Shown here in pieces: positions 33,554-43,300 of a stretch of 64,000 bases of DNA. How positions within the stretch are numbered: the first letter of the stretch is position 1; each line of letters begins with the position of its first letter. Source of the DNA: JBCBRD01 sp039819785. GTDB taxonomy: Bacteria > Pseudomonadota > Alphaproteobacteria > Rhizobiales > Hyphomicrobiaceae. Below the pieces are notes generated by a model that was not told the origin of the DNA, did not search any database, and worked only from the letters and a program-made list of their open reading frames with translations. The stretch is from the NCBI GenBank assembly GCA_039819785.1, contig JBCBRH010000017.1, positions 12,861-76,860 on the forward strand, read 5' to 3'. Position numbers and translations under genes: made by a program.

Positions 33554-35467
33554 ATGGCGCCGAGACCTCCCAAGACGCACAACCAGCCGGTTGAGACTTT
33601 AAAGCGGGCTGTCAGCCAATGCGTCCGCGCAATATCGGGTGATGGCGAACTTGACGTGACTTTTGGTTCGGGCAAGCCGCAGCTCGTCGCGAAGTCAGCG
33701 AGTTTGCCGGAGCCTTCGCGGGTGCCGTCCGCGCGCGAAATCTCGGTCATTCGCGGTTGGTCGGATTCACTCGCATTGCGCGCGGCGTGCCATGATCATC
33801 GCCTGCATTCCCGACTGATGCCCACAACCGGTGGACCTGCCCGTGACGTGTTCGAGGCCGCGGAGCGCGCGCGCATCGAAGCGATCGGCACCAATCGCCT
33901 CGAGGGCGTGAAGCAAAATCTGACTGCAAAGCTGGACGATGTGTACGCCCATGGCCGCTATGCCATGGTTCGGCAACGTGAAGAGGCTCCGCTTGATGAG
34001 GCTGTCGCTCTTTTGGTTCGTGAACGGCTGACGGGTCAGGAAACACCAAAGCTCGCGCGCGGCCTGGTGGAAGCGTGGCGCCCCTGGGTCGAAGAGCGCG
34101 GGGCAGACGTGCTTGATCGGCTGGAAGAGTGCGCGGATGACCAGGCCCTGTTTGCCAAGCTGACGCGGGATCTGCTGACGGCCCTTGAATTGGCCGATGA
34201 CGTGGCCGACGGCGAAGAAAACCAGCAGCAAGATGAGGCCGAAGATCAACCACCGGAAGGTGGGTCTGAAGAGACCGAAGAGCCAGATGACGGTAGCGAA
34301 GGCCAGGATGAGCCCGAACAGCAGGACGCCGATGACGGGGAAGTCGGCGAAATGGAAGCAAGCTCCGATGAGGCGCAGGCCGACGATTTCGAGTCCGATC
34401 CAGATTCGATGTTGGAGGCGGAAACGTCTGATAGCTGGCAGCCGAATACGTCCGTACTCGATGATCCAGAGCGGCATGGCTACAAGGTTTTTTCCAAGCA
34501 GTTCGATGAAGAAATTTTGGCCGAAGACCTGTCGACGCCAGAAGAGCTGGAACAACTGCGCTCGTTTCTCGATAAGGAATTGCGCGGCCTGGCCAGCGTG
34601 GTTGCCCGGTTGGCAAACCGGCTGCAGCGCAAACTGATGGCCATGCAAAGTCGCGGGTGGGACTTTGATGTCGAAGAAGGCGCGTTGGATGCAGCGCGGC
34701 TGACGCGGATTATCATGGACCCGATGCATCCGCTGTCCTTCAAGAAGGAGCGGGACACGGCCTTCCGCGATACGGTTGTGACGCTTCTTGTCGATAACTC
34801 CGGTTCGATGCGCGGGCGGCCCATCATGGTGGCGGCGTGCTGCGCAGATATTCTGGCGCGGACGCTGGAGCGCTGTGGCGTGAAGGTTGAGATTCTCGGA
34901 TTTACGACGCGTGCCTGGAAGGGCGGGCAATCCCGGGAGCGTTGGATTGACCAAGGCAAACAACCTGACCCTGGGCGTCTCAACGACCTGCGCCACATCA
35001 TTTACAAGACAGCCGATGCTCCTTGGCGCCGATCGAAGCGGTCGTTGGCTTTGATGATGCGCGAAGGGTTGTTGAAGGAAAATATCGACGGAGAAGCGTT
35101 GGCTTGGGCACACAACAGGCTGATGGGGCGGCCGGAACAACGGCGCATCTTAATGATGATTTCCGATGGTGCGCCGGTTGATGATTCCACACTGTCGGTC
35201 AATTCAGGGCAGTACCTTGAGTATCATCTCAGACAAGTCATTGAAGAGATTGAAACAAAAAGCCCGGTTGAATTGATTGCCATCGGCATAGGCCATGACG
35301 TGACGCGCTATTACCGGCGGGCGGTCACCATCACCGATCCAAGCGAACTTGCCGGCGCGATGACCGACCAACTGGTTGGCCTGTTTGAAGATGGCGGGTC
35401 GGCGGATACGCACATGTCACGCGGCGCAGGTCTTCGGGCGAAGGGACAACGACAGGCCAGCCAATAG
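33554..35467 (+). CDS. cobT: aerobic cobaltochelatase subunit CobT
   Basis: A 637-residue CobT. The middle region (about residues 214-300) is extremely acidic and Gln/Glu/Asp-rich, as expected, and a C-terminal von Willebrand A domain carries the MIDAS motif DNSGSM near residue 414, with ISDGAP later. FSKQFDEEILAEDL and MQSRGWDFDVEEGALDAARL are CobT signatures. ATG at 33554 is preceded by AGAGG. It forms the AAA+ complex with CobS. The rest of the cobalamin genes, including cobN, are not in the window. Confidence 0.95.
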   Translation: MAPRPPKTHNQPVETLKRAVSQCVRAISGDGELDVTFGSGKPQLVAKSASLPEPSRVPSAREISVIRGWSDSLALRAACHDHRLHSRLMPTTGGPARDVFEAAERARIEAIGTNRLEGVKQNLTAKLDDVYAHGRYAMVRQREEAPLDEAVALLVRERLTGQETPKLARGLVEAWRPWVEERGADVLDRLEECADDQALFAKLTRDLLTALELADDVADGEENQQQDEAEDQPPEGGSEETEEPDDGSEGQDEPEQQDADDGEVGEMEASSDEAQADDFESDPDSMLEAETSDSWQPNTSVLDDPERHGYKVFSKQFDEEILAEDLSTPEELEQLRSFLDKELRGLASVVARLANRLQRKLMAMQSRGWDFDVEEGALDAARLTRIIMDPMHPLSFKKERDTAFRDTVVTLLVDNSGSMRGRPIMVAACCADILARTLERCGVKVEILGFTTRAWKGGQSRERWIDQGKQPDPGRLNDLRHIIYKTADAPWRRSKRSLALMMREGLLKENIDGEALAWAHNRLMGRPEQRRILMMISDGAPVDDSTLSVNSGQYLEYHLRQVIEEIETKSPVELIAIGIGHDVTRYYRRAVTITDPSELAGAMTDQLVGLFEDGGSADTHMSRGAGLRAKGQRQASQ

Positions 35468-35630
35468 TTGCAGGATAAGCACCTGGCGGCCGGAAATGGT
35501 AACCATTCGCACGGACTCATTCTGTTCAGTCTCACCTTTTTCTTATTTTCGTGTCTGTTGGATGATGGCGCGCGATGTGCCCGCCAAATCCTTTTAAAGC
35601 GGTTCGCATACCTGCATTGGGGCCGAGAAT

Positions 35631-36722
35631 TTGAACAGGCTTTTCCGATTTATCCAACGTCTCGCAAGGCGGCGCTTTTATGCGCTTCTAGCAGTCGGCG
35701 CGATCGTTACCTCCGGGCTTGCGTTCGCTGAACCCAAGCCAAATCCGTACAAGCTCAAAGCGCAGTCCCTGGCGGTGAAAGCGACACCGCTTTCAAGCTT
35801 TGACAAGGTCAATATCGGTCGGACAACGTTTGGGTCGTTGGAGTGGATCGGCGGGCTGCGGCTGAAGTCAACAAACAAATCGTTCGGCGGGTTGTCGGGA
35901 CTGGCAATTGATCCAGACGGTACCGGGTTCGTTGCCGTGTCGGATGCTGGCACGTGGATCACGGGGGCGATCGACCGGAAGGGCGCAAAGGCCACGGGGA
36001 TTTCGCGTGCACGGATCGGGCCGTTGTTGGCATTGAGCGGTCAGCCACTTGGGCGGGACCGTGATCGCGATGCGGAAGCGGTGGCATTGTCGGGCGGGAC
36101 TGTCCGCAATGGGCGATTGCTGATTGCCTTTGAGCAAAACCATCGCATTGGACGCTTCAACATTTCGAAAGCCGGGGTCACTCGGCCCAGTTCCTATGTG
36201 GCCCCTAGGAAACCCGATCCGCGTATTCGTTCTGGAAAGGGATTTGAGGCTATTGCTGTCTTAGAGGGTGGGCGCTTCCGAGGGTCTCTTGTGGCGATTG
36301 CCGAGCGGCGGCACTCGAAACAGGGGCACCATAGTGGTTGGATCTGGGTGCGTGGTCAGCCGAAACGATTTTCAATCGTAGACAAGGGCGGGCACGACAT
36401 TACGGATGTCGCGTCGTTACCGGATGGTGGGATGTTGCTGCTCGAGCGGCGTTTCCGGTGGCTGGAGGGGATACGGTTTCGCATTCGGCATATTCCAGCG
36501 CGAGTCTTGCGACCTGGTGCCGTGCTGGATGGTGAGGTCTTGATTGAGTCTGACCTCTCGCAAAACATTGACAATATGGAAGCGTTGGCTGTTCGCCGCG
36601 ATGCAGGCGGCGGATTCGTCTTAACGGTCTTGTCGGATGACAACTTTAACCCAATTCTCCAACAAACCTTACTGTTGGAGTTTAAGTGGCGGCCGAGCGC
36701 GCAGCAGGTGTCGGTGAATTGA
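35631..36722 (+). CDS. exported esterase-like phytase family protein
   Basis: A 363-residue protein with a signal peptide (RRRFYALLAVGAIVTSGLAFA). It resembles the family described as the esterase-like activity of phytase, a beta-propeller-type secreted domain; segments FGGLSGLAIDPDGTGFVAVS, RDAEAVAL and NIDNMEALAVRRDAGGGFVL fit. The start is TTG at 35631, which gives a complete signal sequence, but the ribosome site (GAGA) is weak. A cobT-adjacent gene of this type is common in Hyphomicrobiales. Substrate is unknown. Confidence 0.8.
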   Translation: MNRLFRFIQRLARRRFYALLAVGAIVTSGLAFAEPKPNPYKLKAQSLAVKATPLSSFDKVNIGRTTFGSLEWIGGLRLKSTNKSFGGLSGLAIDPDGTGFVAVSDAGTWITGAIDRKGAKATGISRARIGPLLALSGQPLGRDRDRDAEAVALSGGTVRNGRLLIAFEQNHRIGRFNISKAGVTRPSSYVAPRKPDPRIRSGKGFEAIAVLEGGRFRGSLVAIAERRHSKQGHHSGWIWVRGQPKRFSIVDKGGHDITDVASLPDGGMLLLERRFRWLEGIRFRIRHIPARVLRPGAVLDGEVLIESDLSQNIDNMEALAVRRDAGGGFVLTVLSDDNFNPILQQTLLLEFKWRPSAQQVSVN

Positions 36723-36828
36723 CTGCGCCTCCATCTTAGCTTGTGGTAAGAATGGTGCGCGTTGAATAATGACCGCCGGGGCCGTCCTATTTCTGGATTG
36801 ACCGAGTTTTGTTTTCTTGAGGATCAGC

Positions 36829-37335
36829 ATGATGATACGTCGAACAGGGTCTGCACTGATGATCGGGCTGATGTTTGCGGCAGCACAGTGGGCATCACCA
36901 GCACAGTGGGCATCACCGGCGCATGCGCAATCTGCTGAGCTGGAGGCTGGTACGCTGACGTGTAATGTCGCCGGCGGGGGCAGCTTCATCGTAGGGTCGA
37001 CGAAGCGGTTGAACTGCGACTTCACCGGGACAGGTGGCCAATCCGATCGCTACGTGGGTGAAATTTCAAAAATCGGCCTGGACCTTGGCGTGACGGGTGG
37101 CGGCGTGATCGTCTGGACGGTGCTGGCTGCATCAAGTGATCTCCAGCCTGGCGCATTGGCCGGATCGTATTCGGGCGTTGGCGCTGAAGCGGCCGTTGGT
37201 GTCGGCGGCGGTGCCAAGGTGCTGGTCGGCGGGTCAAACAAGACGATCTCCTTGCAACCCTTGAGCCTGCAAGGTGGGTCCGGACTGAATGTTTCGGTTG
37301 CCGTTGAGACATTGACGTTGAGGGCTGTGCGGTAA
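36829..37335 (+). CDS. DUF992 family secreted protein
   Basis: A 168-residue exported protein of the DUF992 family (LTCNVAGGGSFIVGSTKRLN ... RYVGEISKIGLDLGVTGGGV ... SYSGVGAEAAVGVGGGAKVL), which has no known function and is common in Hyphomicrobiales. ATG at 36829 has GAGGA five bases upstream. The signal peptide contains an exact in-frame duplication, AQWASP-AQWASP before AHAQ, from an 18-bp tandem repeat. It is a stand-alone gene after the esterase-like gene. Confidence 0.88.
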   Translation: MMIRRTGSALMIGLMFAAAQWASPAQWASPAHAQSAELEAGTLTCNVAGGGSFIVGSTKRLNCDFTGTGGQSDRYVGEISKIGLDLGVTGGGVIVWTVLAASSDLQPGALAGSYSGVGAEAAVGVGGGAKVLVGGSNKTISLQPLSLQGGSGLNVSVAVETLTLRAVR

Positions 37336-37718
37336 GCGCCAACGATCTGGTTTTCATGGTATGACTGGGGAAACCGATCTGTCGGACTGTCTTCATACGC
37401 TTCAGCCATCGAGGCCTGGAAAGCCCAGCATAAGGGCGTCTCGATCAACGGGCTGGTCGTTGCTTTGCTTGAAGCGCCCACCCGACGTCCTTCGATTCCG
37501 GTGACGTGGTCGTTCGTCTGACCCGGGCTGTTGCTGCCCTGCGACCAATCCATTTGCCTCCCCTAGCCTCATTGGACGTCGGCAAAAACAGTTGCAGCTT
37601 TGTTGCACCTGTCATTTCCGTTGAGTCGACGGAATCAAACCCAAGGCAGAATGTACCGGCGGGGGCGTGATGAGAGTCGCGCGCGTTTGACCTGGGGCGT
37701 GTCCGTTGCGGTTGGCGT
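37336..37718. other. 383-bp region without a convincing gene
   Basis: Between the DUF992 gene and a convergent small secreted-protein gene. A protein-like reading continues in the DUF992 frame after its stop (AIEAWKAQHKGVSINGLVVA, about 37400-37460) but has no start codon; it may be a gene remnant. No hairpin with a T-run was seen. Confidence 0.4.
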
Positions 37719-38033
37719 TTAGTTCGTCCGGCAAAGCGACTGGACAGCTTCATCAAAGTTCGATGTGCAGCGATGCGTTGGTCCGCAGTACCGGCCTTCA
37801 TGTTTGACGGTGGTTAGGATTCCAGGGCCGGTTGGGCAGCGGATTATGAATTCTATCGTCAGCCCTTTGTCGTGGACGTATTCAACGACGGCTTTGGGAT
37901 TAATGAACGCCGGGTATGTGCTGAATTCCGAATGTTGCGTTGCCGCGTTTGCCGTTAAAGGAGCGAACAGTGCCGTTAGAACGAGGATGGTTTTGACGCG
38001 CTGATGGCGGTTTGATTTCGAACGCTCGTACAC
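37719..38033 (-). CDS. small secreted protein of unknown function
   Basis: A 104-residue protein starting at GTG 38033, with GGAG six bases upstream. The N-terminus has a signal peptide (VKTILVLTALFAPLTANA) cleaved probably after NAA or ANA. The mature ~75 residues contain four cysteines (CPTGPG, YCGPTHRC, SLC), which suggests two disulfides in the periplasm or outside. AFINPKAVVEYVHDKGLTIE and IRCPTGPG are the best conserved-looking segments. No family was recognised. It is divergent from the TolC-family gene. Confidence 0.7.
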   Translation of the reverse strand: MYERSKSNRHQRVKTILVLTALFAPLTANAATQHSEFSTYPAFINPKAVVEYVHDKGLTIEFIIRCPTGPGILTTVKHEGRYCGPTHRCTSNFDEAVQSLCRTN

Positions 38034-38224
38034 GTGTGATCTCCGTAAATGGGTTGGGGACGATGCACGTTTTAAATTCGTTCGGAATTTTATGCATTCT
38101 TAGGTGGTTCTTTTTATTAATTTGTAACTTCAGGTTGTGTCGCGTTCATGGCTGAACGGGGCCGAATTCTACGATGCGCCTGCAACTGAGTGCTGCGTTC
38201 TCTTGAAGACAAAGGTGGGGACTC

Positions 38225-39718
38225 ATGCGCTTTCCTATAGGTTTTTCGATTGTCTGCGTTGTGTTGACGGGCTGCGCTGTTTCTCCAAATCCACTCGATG
38301 ACGGCCAGCTGTTGTCTTACACCGAAGACAAGCGTGCACGCGTCGTTAACGACCAGGAGCCGTTGCGTGGGCCGGTCGGGCTTTATGAGGCTATGGCGCG
38401 TGCTTTGAAGTACAACCTCGATAAACAGGTTGAGGTCATGGAAATTCAACTCCGTGATCGGGAGTTGCGGGTCGCGCACTATTCAAAATTGCCTGAATTG
38501 GTTTCCGGTGCAGGTTTTGATGATCGCGATAATTTTTCCGGCGGGAGCAGTGTCCGGATACTTGATGACACCACGGTCGGTTCTGAATCGCTGACGTCGT
38601 CGTCGTCATCGGATCGCGATGTGCGGTCCGCGGATTTGCGGTTCAGCTGGCATATCCTTGATTTCGGTTTGTCCTACATCCGGGCGCGGCAAGCAGCCGA
38701 TAAGGTTCTTATTGCGGAGGAAAATCGACGTCGCGTTGTGACGCGGATCGTCGAGGATGTGCGTTCAGCCTACTGGCGAGCGGTGACGGCGACGCGTCTG
38801 GTGGCCAGGCTCGGTCGCCTTGAGCACCGTGTGAACCGGGCAATGCGTGATACCCAGGAGCTGGCGTCGAAGAGAGACGCTTCTCCGCTCACGGCTTTGA
38901 CGTATGAGCGTGAGCTCGTTGAAATTCAACGCGAAATCCGACGTCTCAATGGAGATTTGAGCGTTGCGAAGGCGCAGCTTGCCGCGCTGATGAATGTCGA
39001 TCCTGGTGACACGTTTCGGGTGCGTGTGCCTGGCAGAATGCGGGAACCGAGGCTGGTGGGCATGAACCCCAATGAGATGGTGGGGACTGCTTTGGTGAAC
39101 CGGTCTGAGTTGCGAGAGGTGGCCTACCATGAGCGCATCAATCAGCATGAAGCAGAAGCGGCGATCGTTGAAATGCTGCCGGGGGTTTCTTTCTCCGCGG
39201 CGCCCAATTGGAACAGCAACCAGTATCTTTTCAACAATCACTGGGTGGCGTGGGGTGCGCAGGCAAGTTGGAACCTGATGAAGGTGTTTTCCTATCCTGC
39301 GCGGCGCGCGGAAGTTGATGCGAAGGATGATCTGCTGGATCAGCGTGCGTTGGCGGTTACGATGGCGGTGATGACGCAAGTTCATGTCAGCCGGGCACGG
39401 CTTATCCATGCGCGGCGCAAATACCGTTCTGCTCAACACTTCTATGATGTGCAGTCCCGGATTGTGCACCAGATCCGGTCGGCGTTGGCGGCCGGGAAAG
39501 TCAGCGAGCAGACGGCGATCCGCGAGGAGATGAATGGCCTCGTCGCGGAGGTCAAGCGGGACCTTGCCTCAGCTGAACTGCAGAGCGCCTTTGCGACGAT
39601 GTACTCTTCCATGGGGCTGGCACCTTACGGCGATGTTGATACCGACGACTTCGGCGTGGATGGGTTGCAGGCGTCGCTGAGAGATCGCTGGCGGGAGCTG
39701 GGGGATCGCTCCACGTAG
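38225..39718 (+). CDS. TolC-family outer-membrane efflux lipoprotein
   Basis: A 497-residue protein with a lipoprotein signal; the lipobox VLTGCAVS puts the lipidated cysteine near residue 17. The body has two long helical halves as in TolC/OprM channels: ALKYNLDKQVEVMEIQLRDR, RRVVTRIVEDVRSAYWRAVT, and YEREL ... EIQREIRRLNGDLSVAKAQLAAL for the first, and YHERINQHEAEAAIVEMLPG to the end for the second. It ends with a strong terminator, and the next gene downstream is the giant repeat protein. A role as outer-membrane exit for a type I export system is inferred; no inner-membrane partners are in the window. Confidence 0.85.
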   Translation: MRFPIGFSIVCVVLTGCAVSPNPLDDGQLLSYTEDKRARVVNDQEPLRGPVGLYEAMARALKYNLDKQVEVMEIQLRDRELRVAHYSKLPELVSGAGFDDRDNFSGGSSVRILDDTTVGSESLTSSSSSDRDVRSADLRFSWHILDFGLSYIRARQAADKVLIAEENRRRVVTRIVEDVRSAYWRAVTATRLVARLGRLEHRVNRAMRDTQELASKRDASPLTALTYERELVEIQREIRRLNGDLSVAKAQLAALMNVDPGDTFRVRVPGRMREPRLVGMNPNEMVGTALVNRSELREVAYHERINQHEAEAAIVEMLPGVSFSAAPNWNSNQYLFNNHWVAWGAQASWNLMKVFSYPARRAEVDAKDDLLDQRALAVTMAVMTQVHVSRARLIHARRKYRSAQHFYDVQSRIVHQIRSALAAGKVSEQTAIREEMNGLVAEVKRDLASAELQSAFATMYSSMGLAPYGDVDTDDFGVDGLQASLRDRWRELGDRST

Positions 39719-39798
39719 GTCGACTTGGTGCATAGAGGAGGTGCAATCAGTCCGGCGTTTTACGGACGCACCTTGAGGGCAAGCGTCAAAATCGTAGG

Positions 39799-39838
39799 CG
39801 GAGGATGCAGCGTGATTGCTGTGTCCTCCGTTTTTTTT
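39799..39838 (+). terminator. Rho-independent terminator after the TolC-family gene
   Basis: CGGAGGA and TCCTCCG pair with an internal CAGC/GCTG stem and are followed by eight Ts (39831-39838). It ends the TolC-family transcription unit, or acts as an attenuator for the leader that follows. Confidence 0.85.
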
Positions 39839-39852
39839 ATCGCAGGAGTTTC

Positions 39853-39909
39853 GTGGCGCTGTTTGTCTTTTGTGACTGGGTGATATGTCGGAAGAAGGAG
39901 GTCAAGTGA
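39853..39909 (+). CDS. candidate 18-residue peptide (first of an overlapping pair)
   Basis: GTG at 39853, with AGGAG (39844-39848) four bases upstream, encodes MALFVFCDWVICRKKEVK, hydrophobic with a charged end. Its TGA overlaps the GTG of the next tiny ORF (GTGA), a hallmark of translational coupling. It begins only 14 bases after the terminator T-run. Too short for any family assignment. Confidence 0.3.
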   Translation: MALFVFCDWVICRKKEVK

Positions 39910-39962
39910 AGACTGAGGCTGGTCTTTTATCCGGTTTGGCGGTGTGGTTGTTTTGCGTTTGA
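39906..39962 (+). CDS. candidate 18-residue peptide (second of an overlapping pair)
   Basis: GTG at 39906 follows a consensus ribosome site, AAGGAGGT (39895-39902). It encodes MKTEAGLLSGLAVWLFCV, with a hydrophobic C-terminal half that could enter the membrane. The ribosome site lies inside the preceding tiny ORF. It could be a leader peptide or a small membrane peptide. Confidence 0.35.
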   Translation: MKTEAGLLSGLAVWLFCV

Positions 39963-40324
39963 GGCAGGTCGGGGCAATTTCGCTCCGGAGGCGGCCAGCG
40001 TTCTGGTCTGGTCAACTCTCTTTGCGTGCCGGGCATTTCACCGCGAAAGTCTGAAACAAAAGAAACACGAGAGAAATAGTTCTTAATTGAGAGCCGCAAT
40101 TGAATGGCCGATGGCTGGAGAGTTTTCTGAGCGAACTCTTTATTCTTGTCGTGTCCGGGTTTCGCAGGGCTGAATTTGACTTTCGTGTCTAGACCCTTTT
40201 GAGGATGTCTCGATAAAACATATATAGATCAATGCGCTTGCCCGTTTGGCTGTAATATTTGATTTACCAGTGCAACCTAGGGTTGTGATTTGATTTAAAT
40301 GTATCCAAAAAAGGTTACGCCCAG

Positions 40325-43300
40325 ATGCTTTACGACCCTCCTCGCTTCTCTGATGCAGACGCCATTCATCGCGCGCAGCGTGCCTTGCATCCTCTGCGGT
40401 CGTCCTCGTCCCGACTGGCATTGCGCGCGTTCTTTGGAGCGCTTTCAGCGGTTGCAAATCGTAAGGCATGGCACCGTTTGACGAAGGCAGATCGGCCGAA
40501 TTTGGGGCTGATGGCGCTATCGTTTCGCATTCTCAAATACAAGTCAAAACGGCGCGTTCGCAGGGCGCGCGCAGCGCTGTTCCGAACTTTGAAGAGCACC
40601 AAGAGCAAATCAGTGGAAGGTCAGCTGCCTTACGGTCAGCCAGCGCAGGGGCCGAGCCGATTGCTGGCTCTGGAGCCGAGGATCGTTTTTGATGCCGCTA
40701 TGGTGGAGACGGCGGACGCTGCGGCGGATCAGGTGGCCCAGCAGCAGGCCGAAGCGGCGGTGCAGGTGGCGCAACATGGCGAGAGCGGAGCGGGTGGATC
40801 GGGTGATACGGCTGAAACCGAGGCTGGCTCTGATTTATTTGATTTTCAAATTGGTGACGTCGGGCAGGGGGCTAACCAGGAAATTGCATTTGTGGATCGC
40901 AGTGTTGAAGACGCCGGTGCAATTTTGTCGGCGTTTGGTCCTCAGGTTGAAATTGTCTTTATTGAGTCTTATGCCGACGGAGTGCAGCAAATTGCAAGTG
41001 CGCTTGCCGGGCGCGATGACATTGATGTCATTCATATTATATCACATGGTCAGGCAGGCGAATTGCGTCTGGGGACGGCCACGCTGAGCGAAAGCGCAAT
41101 GCGTGGTGGTTATGCGGACGAATTGACAGGCATTGGTGCCGCGTTGGGCTCGAATGCCGACATTCTGATTTATGGGTGTAACTTTGGAGCGGATGCTAAA
41201 GGTGCGTCCGCCGTTGAGGCGCTTGGCGAACTGACGGGCGCTGATATTGCAGCGTCTGATGATGACACGGGTCATGCAGATCTGGGCGGTGACTGGGATT
41301 TGGAAGTCGAAGCTGGCGCTATTGAAGCTGAGGCAGTCGAGGCGGCTGATTGGAACCATGTTCTCGCGCCACTCGAAATTTCGGCGACGAACCCACCGGT
41401 TTTGACGCAAGGCGGTACCGTTGATCTTGGACCGAATATCAACCCGCTGGTGACTGGCAGCGCATTTGTTCCAGCCCCGACTTATTCGGAAGCGTTGTGG
41501 ACCAATGCAGGGACCGTTGGCGGCGTTGCGATTGATCTGCGGGCGACGGTTTTGTCCCGCAGTCTGCCGGACGATATGGCCATTTTGTTTCAGAACATTG
41601 GTGATGATCCGACCGTCGTCGTGTTGACCGGTCCAGGCGGTGCGGGTGGTACGGCGCAAATCGTTTGGGAAGTCTTCCAGTCCGGCACCAACCAGACCGT
41701 GGCTGCATTCGGTGCGCCCACGATTACGGTCAGTGATATCGACGGCAATGGCGCGCCCAACACGATTGAGACGGTTGCACCTGCGCTTGATGGACTGTTA
41801 TCAGCCGAGATCGACGGCGGCAGCGAGCTTCAGTTGTCCGCTGCGAATGGAATTGTAACGGCGACTGGAACATCGCAGGACCCAACCAACGGGTTAACCA
41901 ACACCCGGCCTTCGGCAGCCGTTAAATTCAGTTGGTCCGAGCGATCGTCGTGGACCATCAGTTATACCGCTGAACGTGGCGAAGACGGGCGTCTCTACCA
42001 GAATGACGGAGACGGTGATTTTGTCTTCCTGCCGCCAACGACAATCATCGAATTCGCTCAGCTTGATCTCGATGCGAACGACAGTACGGCCAGTGGCACG
42101 GCGTCTTTAACGCAACACGGGAACGATGGGACGCCGACACAGATCGTTGATGTCGACACGACCATTTCGAATGTCAGCGCCACGCTGAATGGCGGGTCGT
42201 TGTCTCTGACGAATCCTCAAGCTGGCGATACGCTGTCTGTTAACGGTGTCACGGGCAATGCCGGGACTGTGCCTGGCACCAGCATCTCATTTGTGATTTC
42301 AGGTCCGACGGTAACGTTCAGTGGCTCGGGCACAGCGGCTGACTATGAGACCGCTCTTAAGTCGGTACAGTTTGTTTCAACAACGGCGACGAATAGTCTT
42401 TTCGACCGCACCTTTAATGTCGTTATTTCGACGCCCGACGGTGCCGGTGGCGCCATCAATACCGATATCGCGGTTGCGACCGTTCAATTGGTCGAACAAC
42501 CTGACACCGATGGCGATGGCGTTGCCGACCTGATCGACGTCGATGACGATAACGACGGCATCCTGGATACGGTTGAAGGCTATGTGCCGGGCGGTGTGAC
42601 CGGTGCCTTCCCCTTCTACACTTACGCCCCGGTGGTCGGTCAGTTTGCAGCTGGCCCTTACACAGTGTCATGGGACATCAATGGTTCATTGGTCTCGGCG
42701 CAAATCCAAGACCTGGCTGCATTTGGTCAGTTCTTGAATAACAATGACCCTGATGGACAGGAGTGGACGGTTGATCCTGTGACCTCGGCGGTCGTTCGCA
42801 GTCCGACCCCGGCGCCGGACTTCTCACAGGCATCTGCTGATATTCTGGCGACTTATGGGACGATTACCGTAACTCACTCACAGACAGGCAGTCCGTCGAG
42901 TTTGAATGCGAACGTTACGGGTGGCCTGACGACAGAACAGTCGCGGAACACCGACGGGGACGGACTTGCAGACCACCTCGATATCGACAGCGACGATGAC
43001 GGCATTACCGACAACATTGAGGCGCAGACGACGGCTGGCTACATCGCGCCTTCGGGTGTCGGTGCCGGCATCACGGACGCGAACAACGACGGCCTCGACG
43101 ACGTTTACGATACGCGAAACGTCACCAGTGGTACGGCGGCGGCAACGGCCGTTGACGCTCGCATTGCGCCTGTCAATACGGACGCTGCCGGTACGGCAGG
43201 TGTCACGTACACGGCCGATGCAACGCCAGATTACCTCGACCTGGATTCCGATGGAGACGGCATCGGTGATTCTGCTGAAAACGGTCTTGGGGCGGCCTTC

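Larger units (their letters stand above)
39719..40324. other. 606-bp leader region upstream of the giant gene
   Basis: This AT-richer region holds a bulged hairpin (39740-39772), a strong terminator (39799-39838), two tiny overlapping ORFs (39853-39962), and then about 360 bases without a clear feature before the ATG at 40325. A short inverted repeat CAACC-TAG-GGTTG lies at 40273-40285. No confident -35/-10 pair was seen. The ribosome site for the giant gene is weak (AAAAGG, about 11 bases before the ATG). Confidence 0.55.

Noticed and set aside
36829..37500. DUF992 gene extended past its stop into the protein-like downstream frame
   Set aside because: The stop at 37333-37335 matches the normal family end; the downstream stretch has no start codon.
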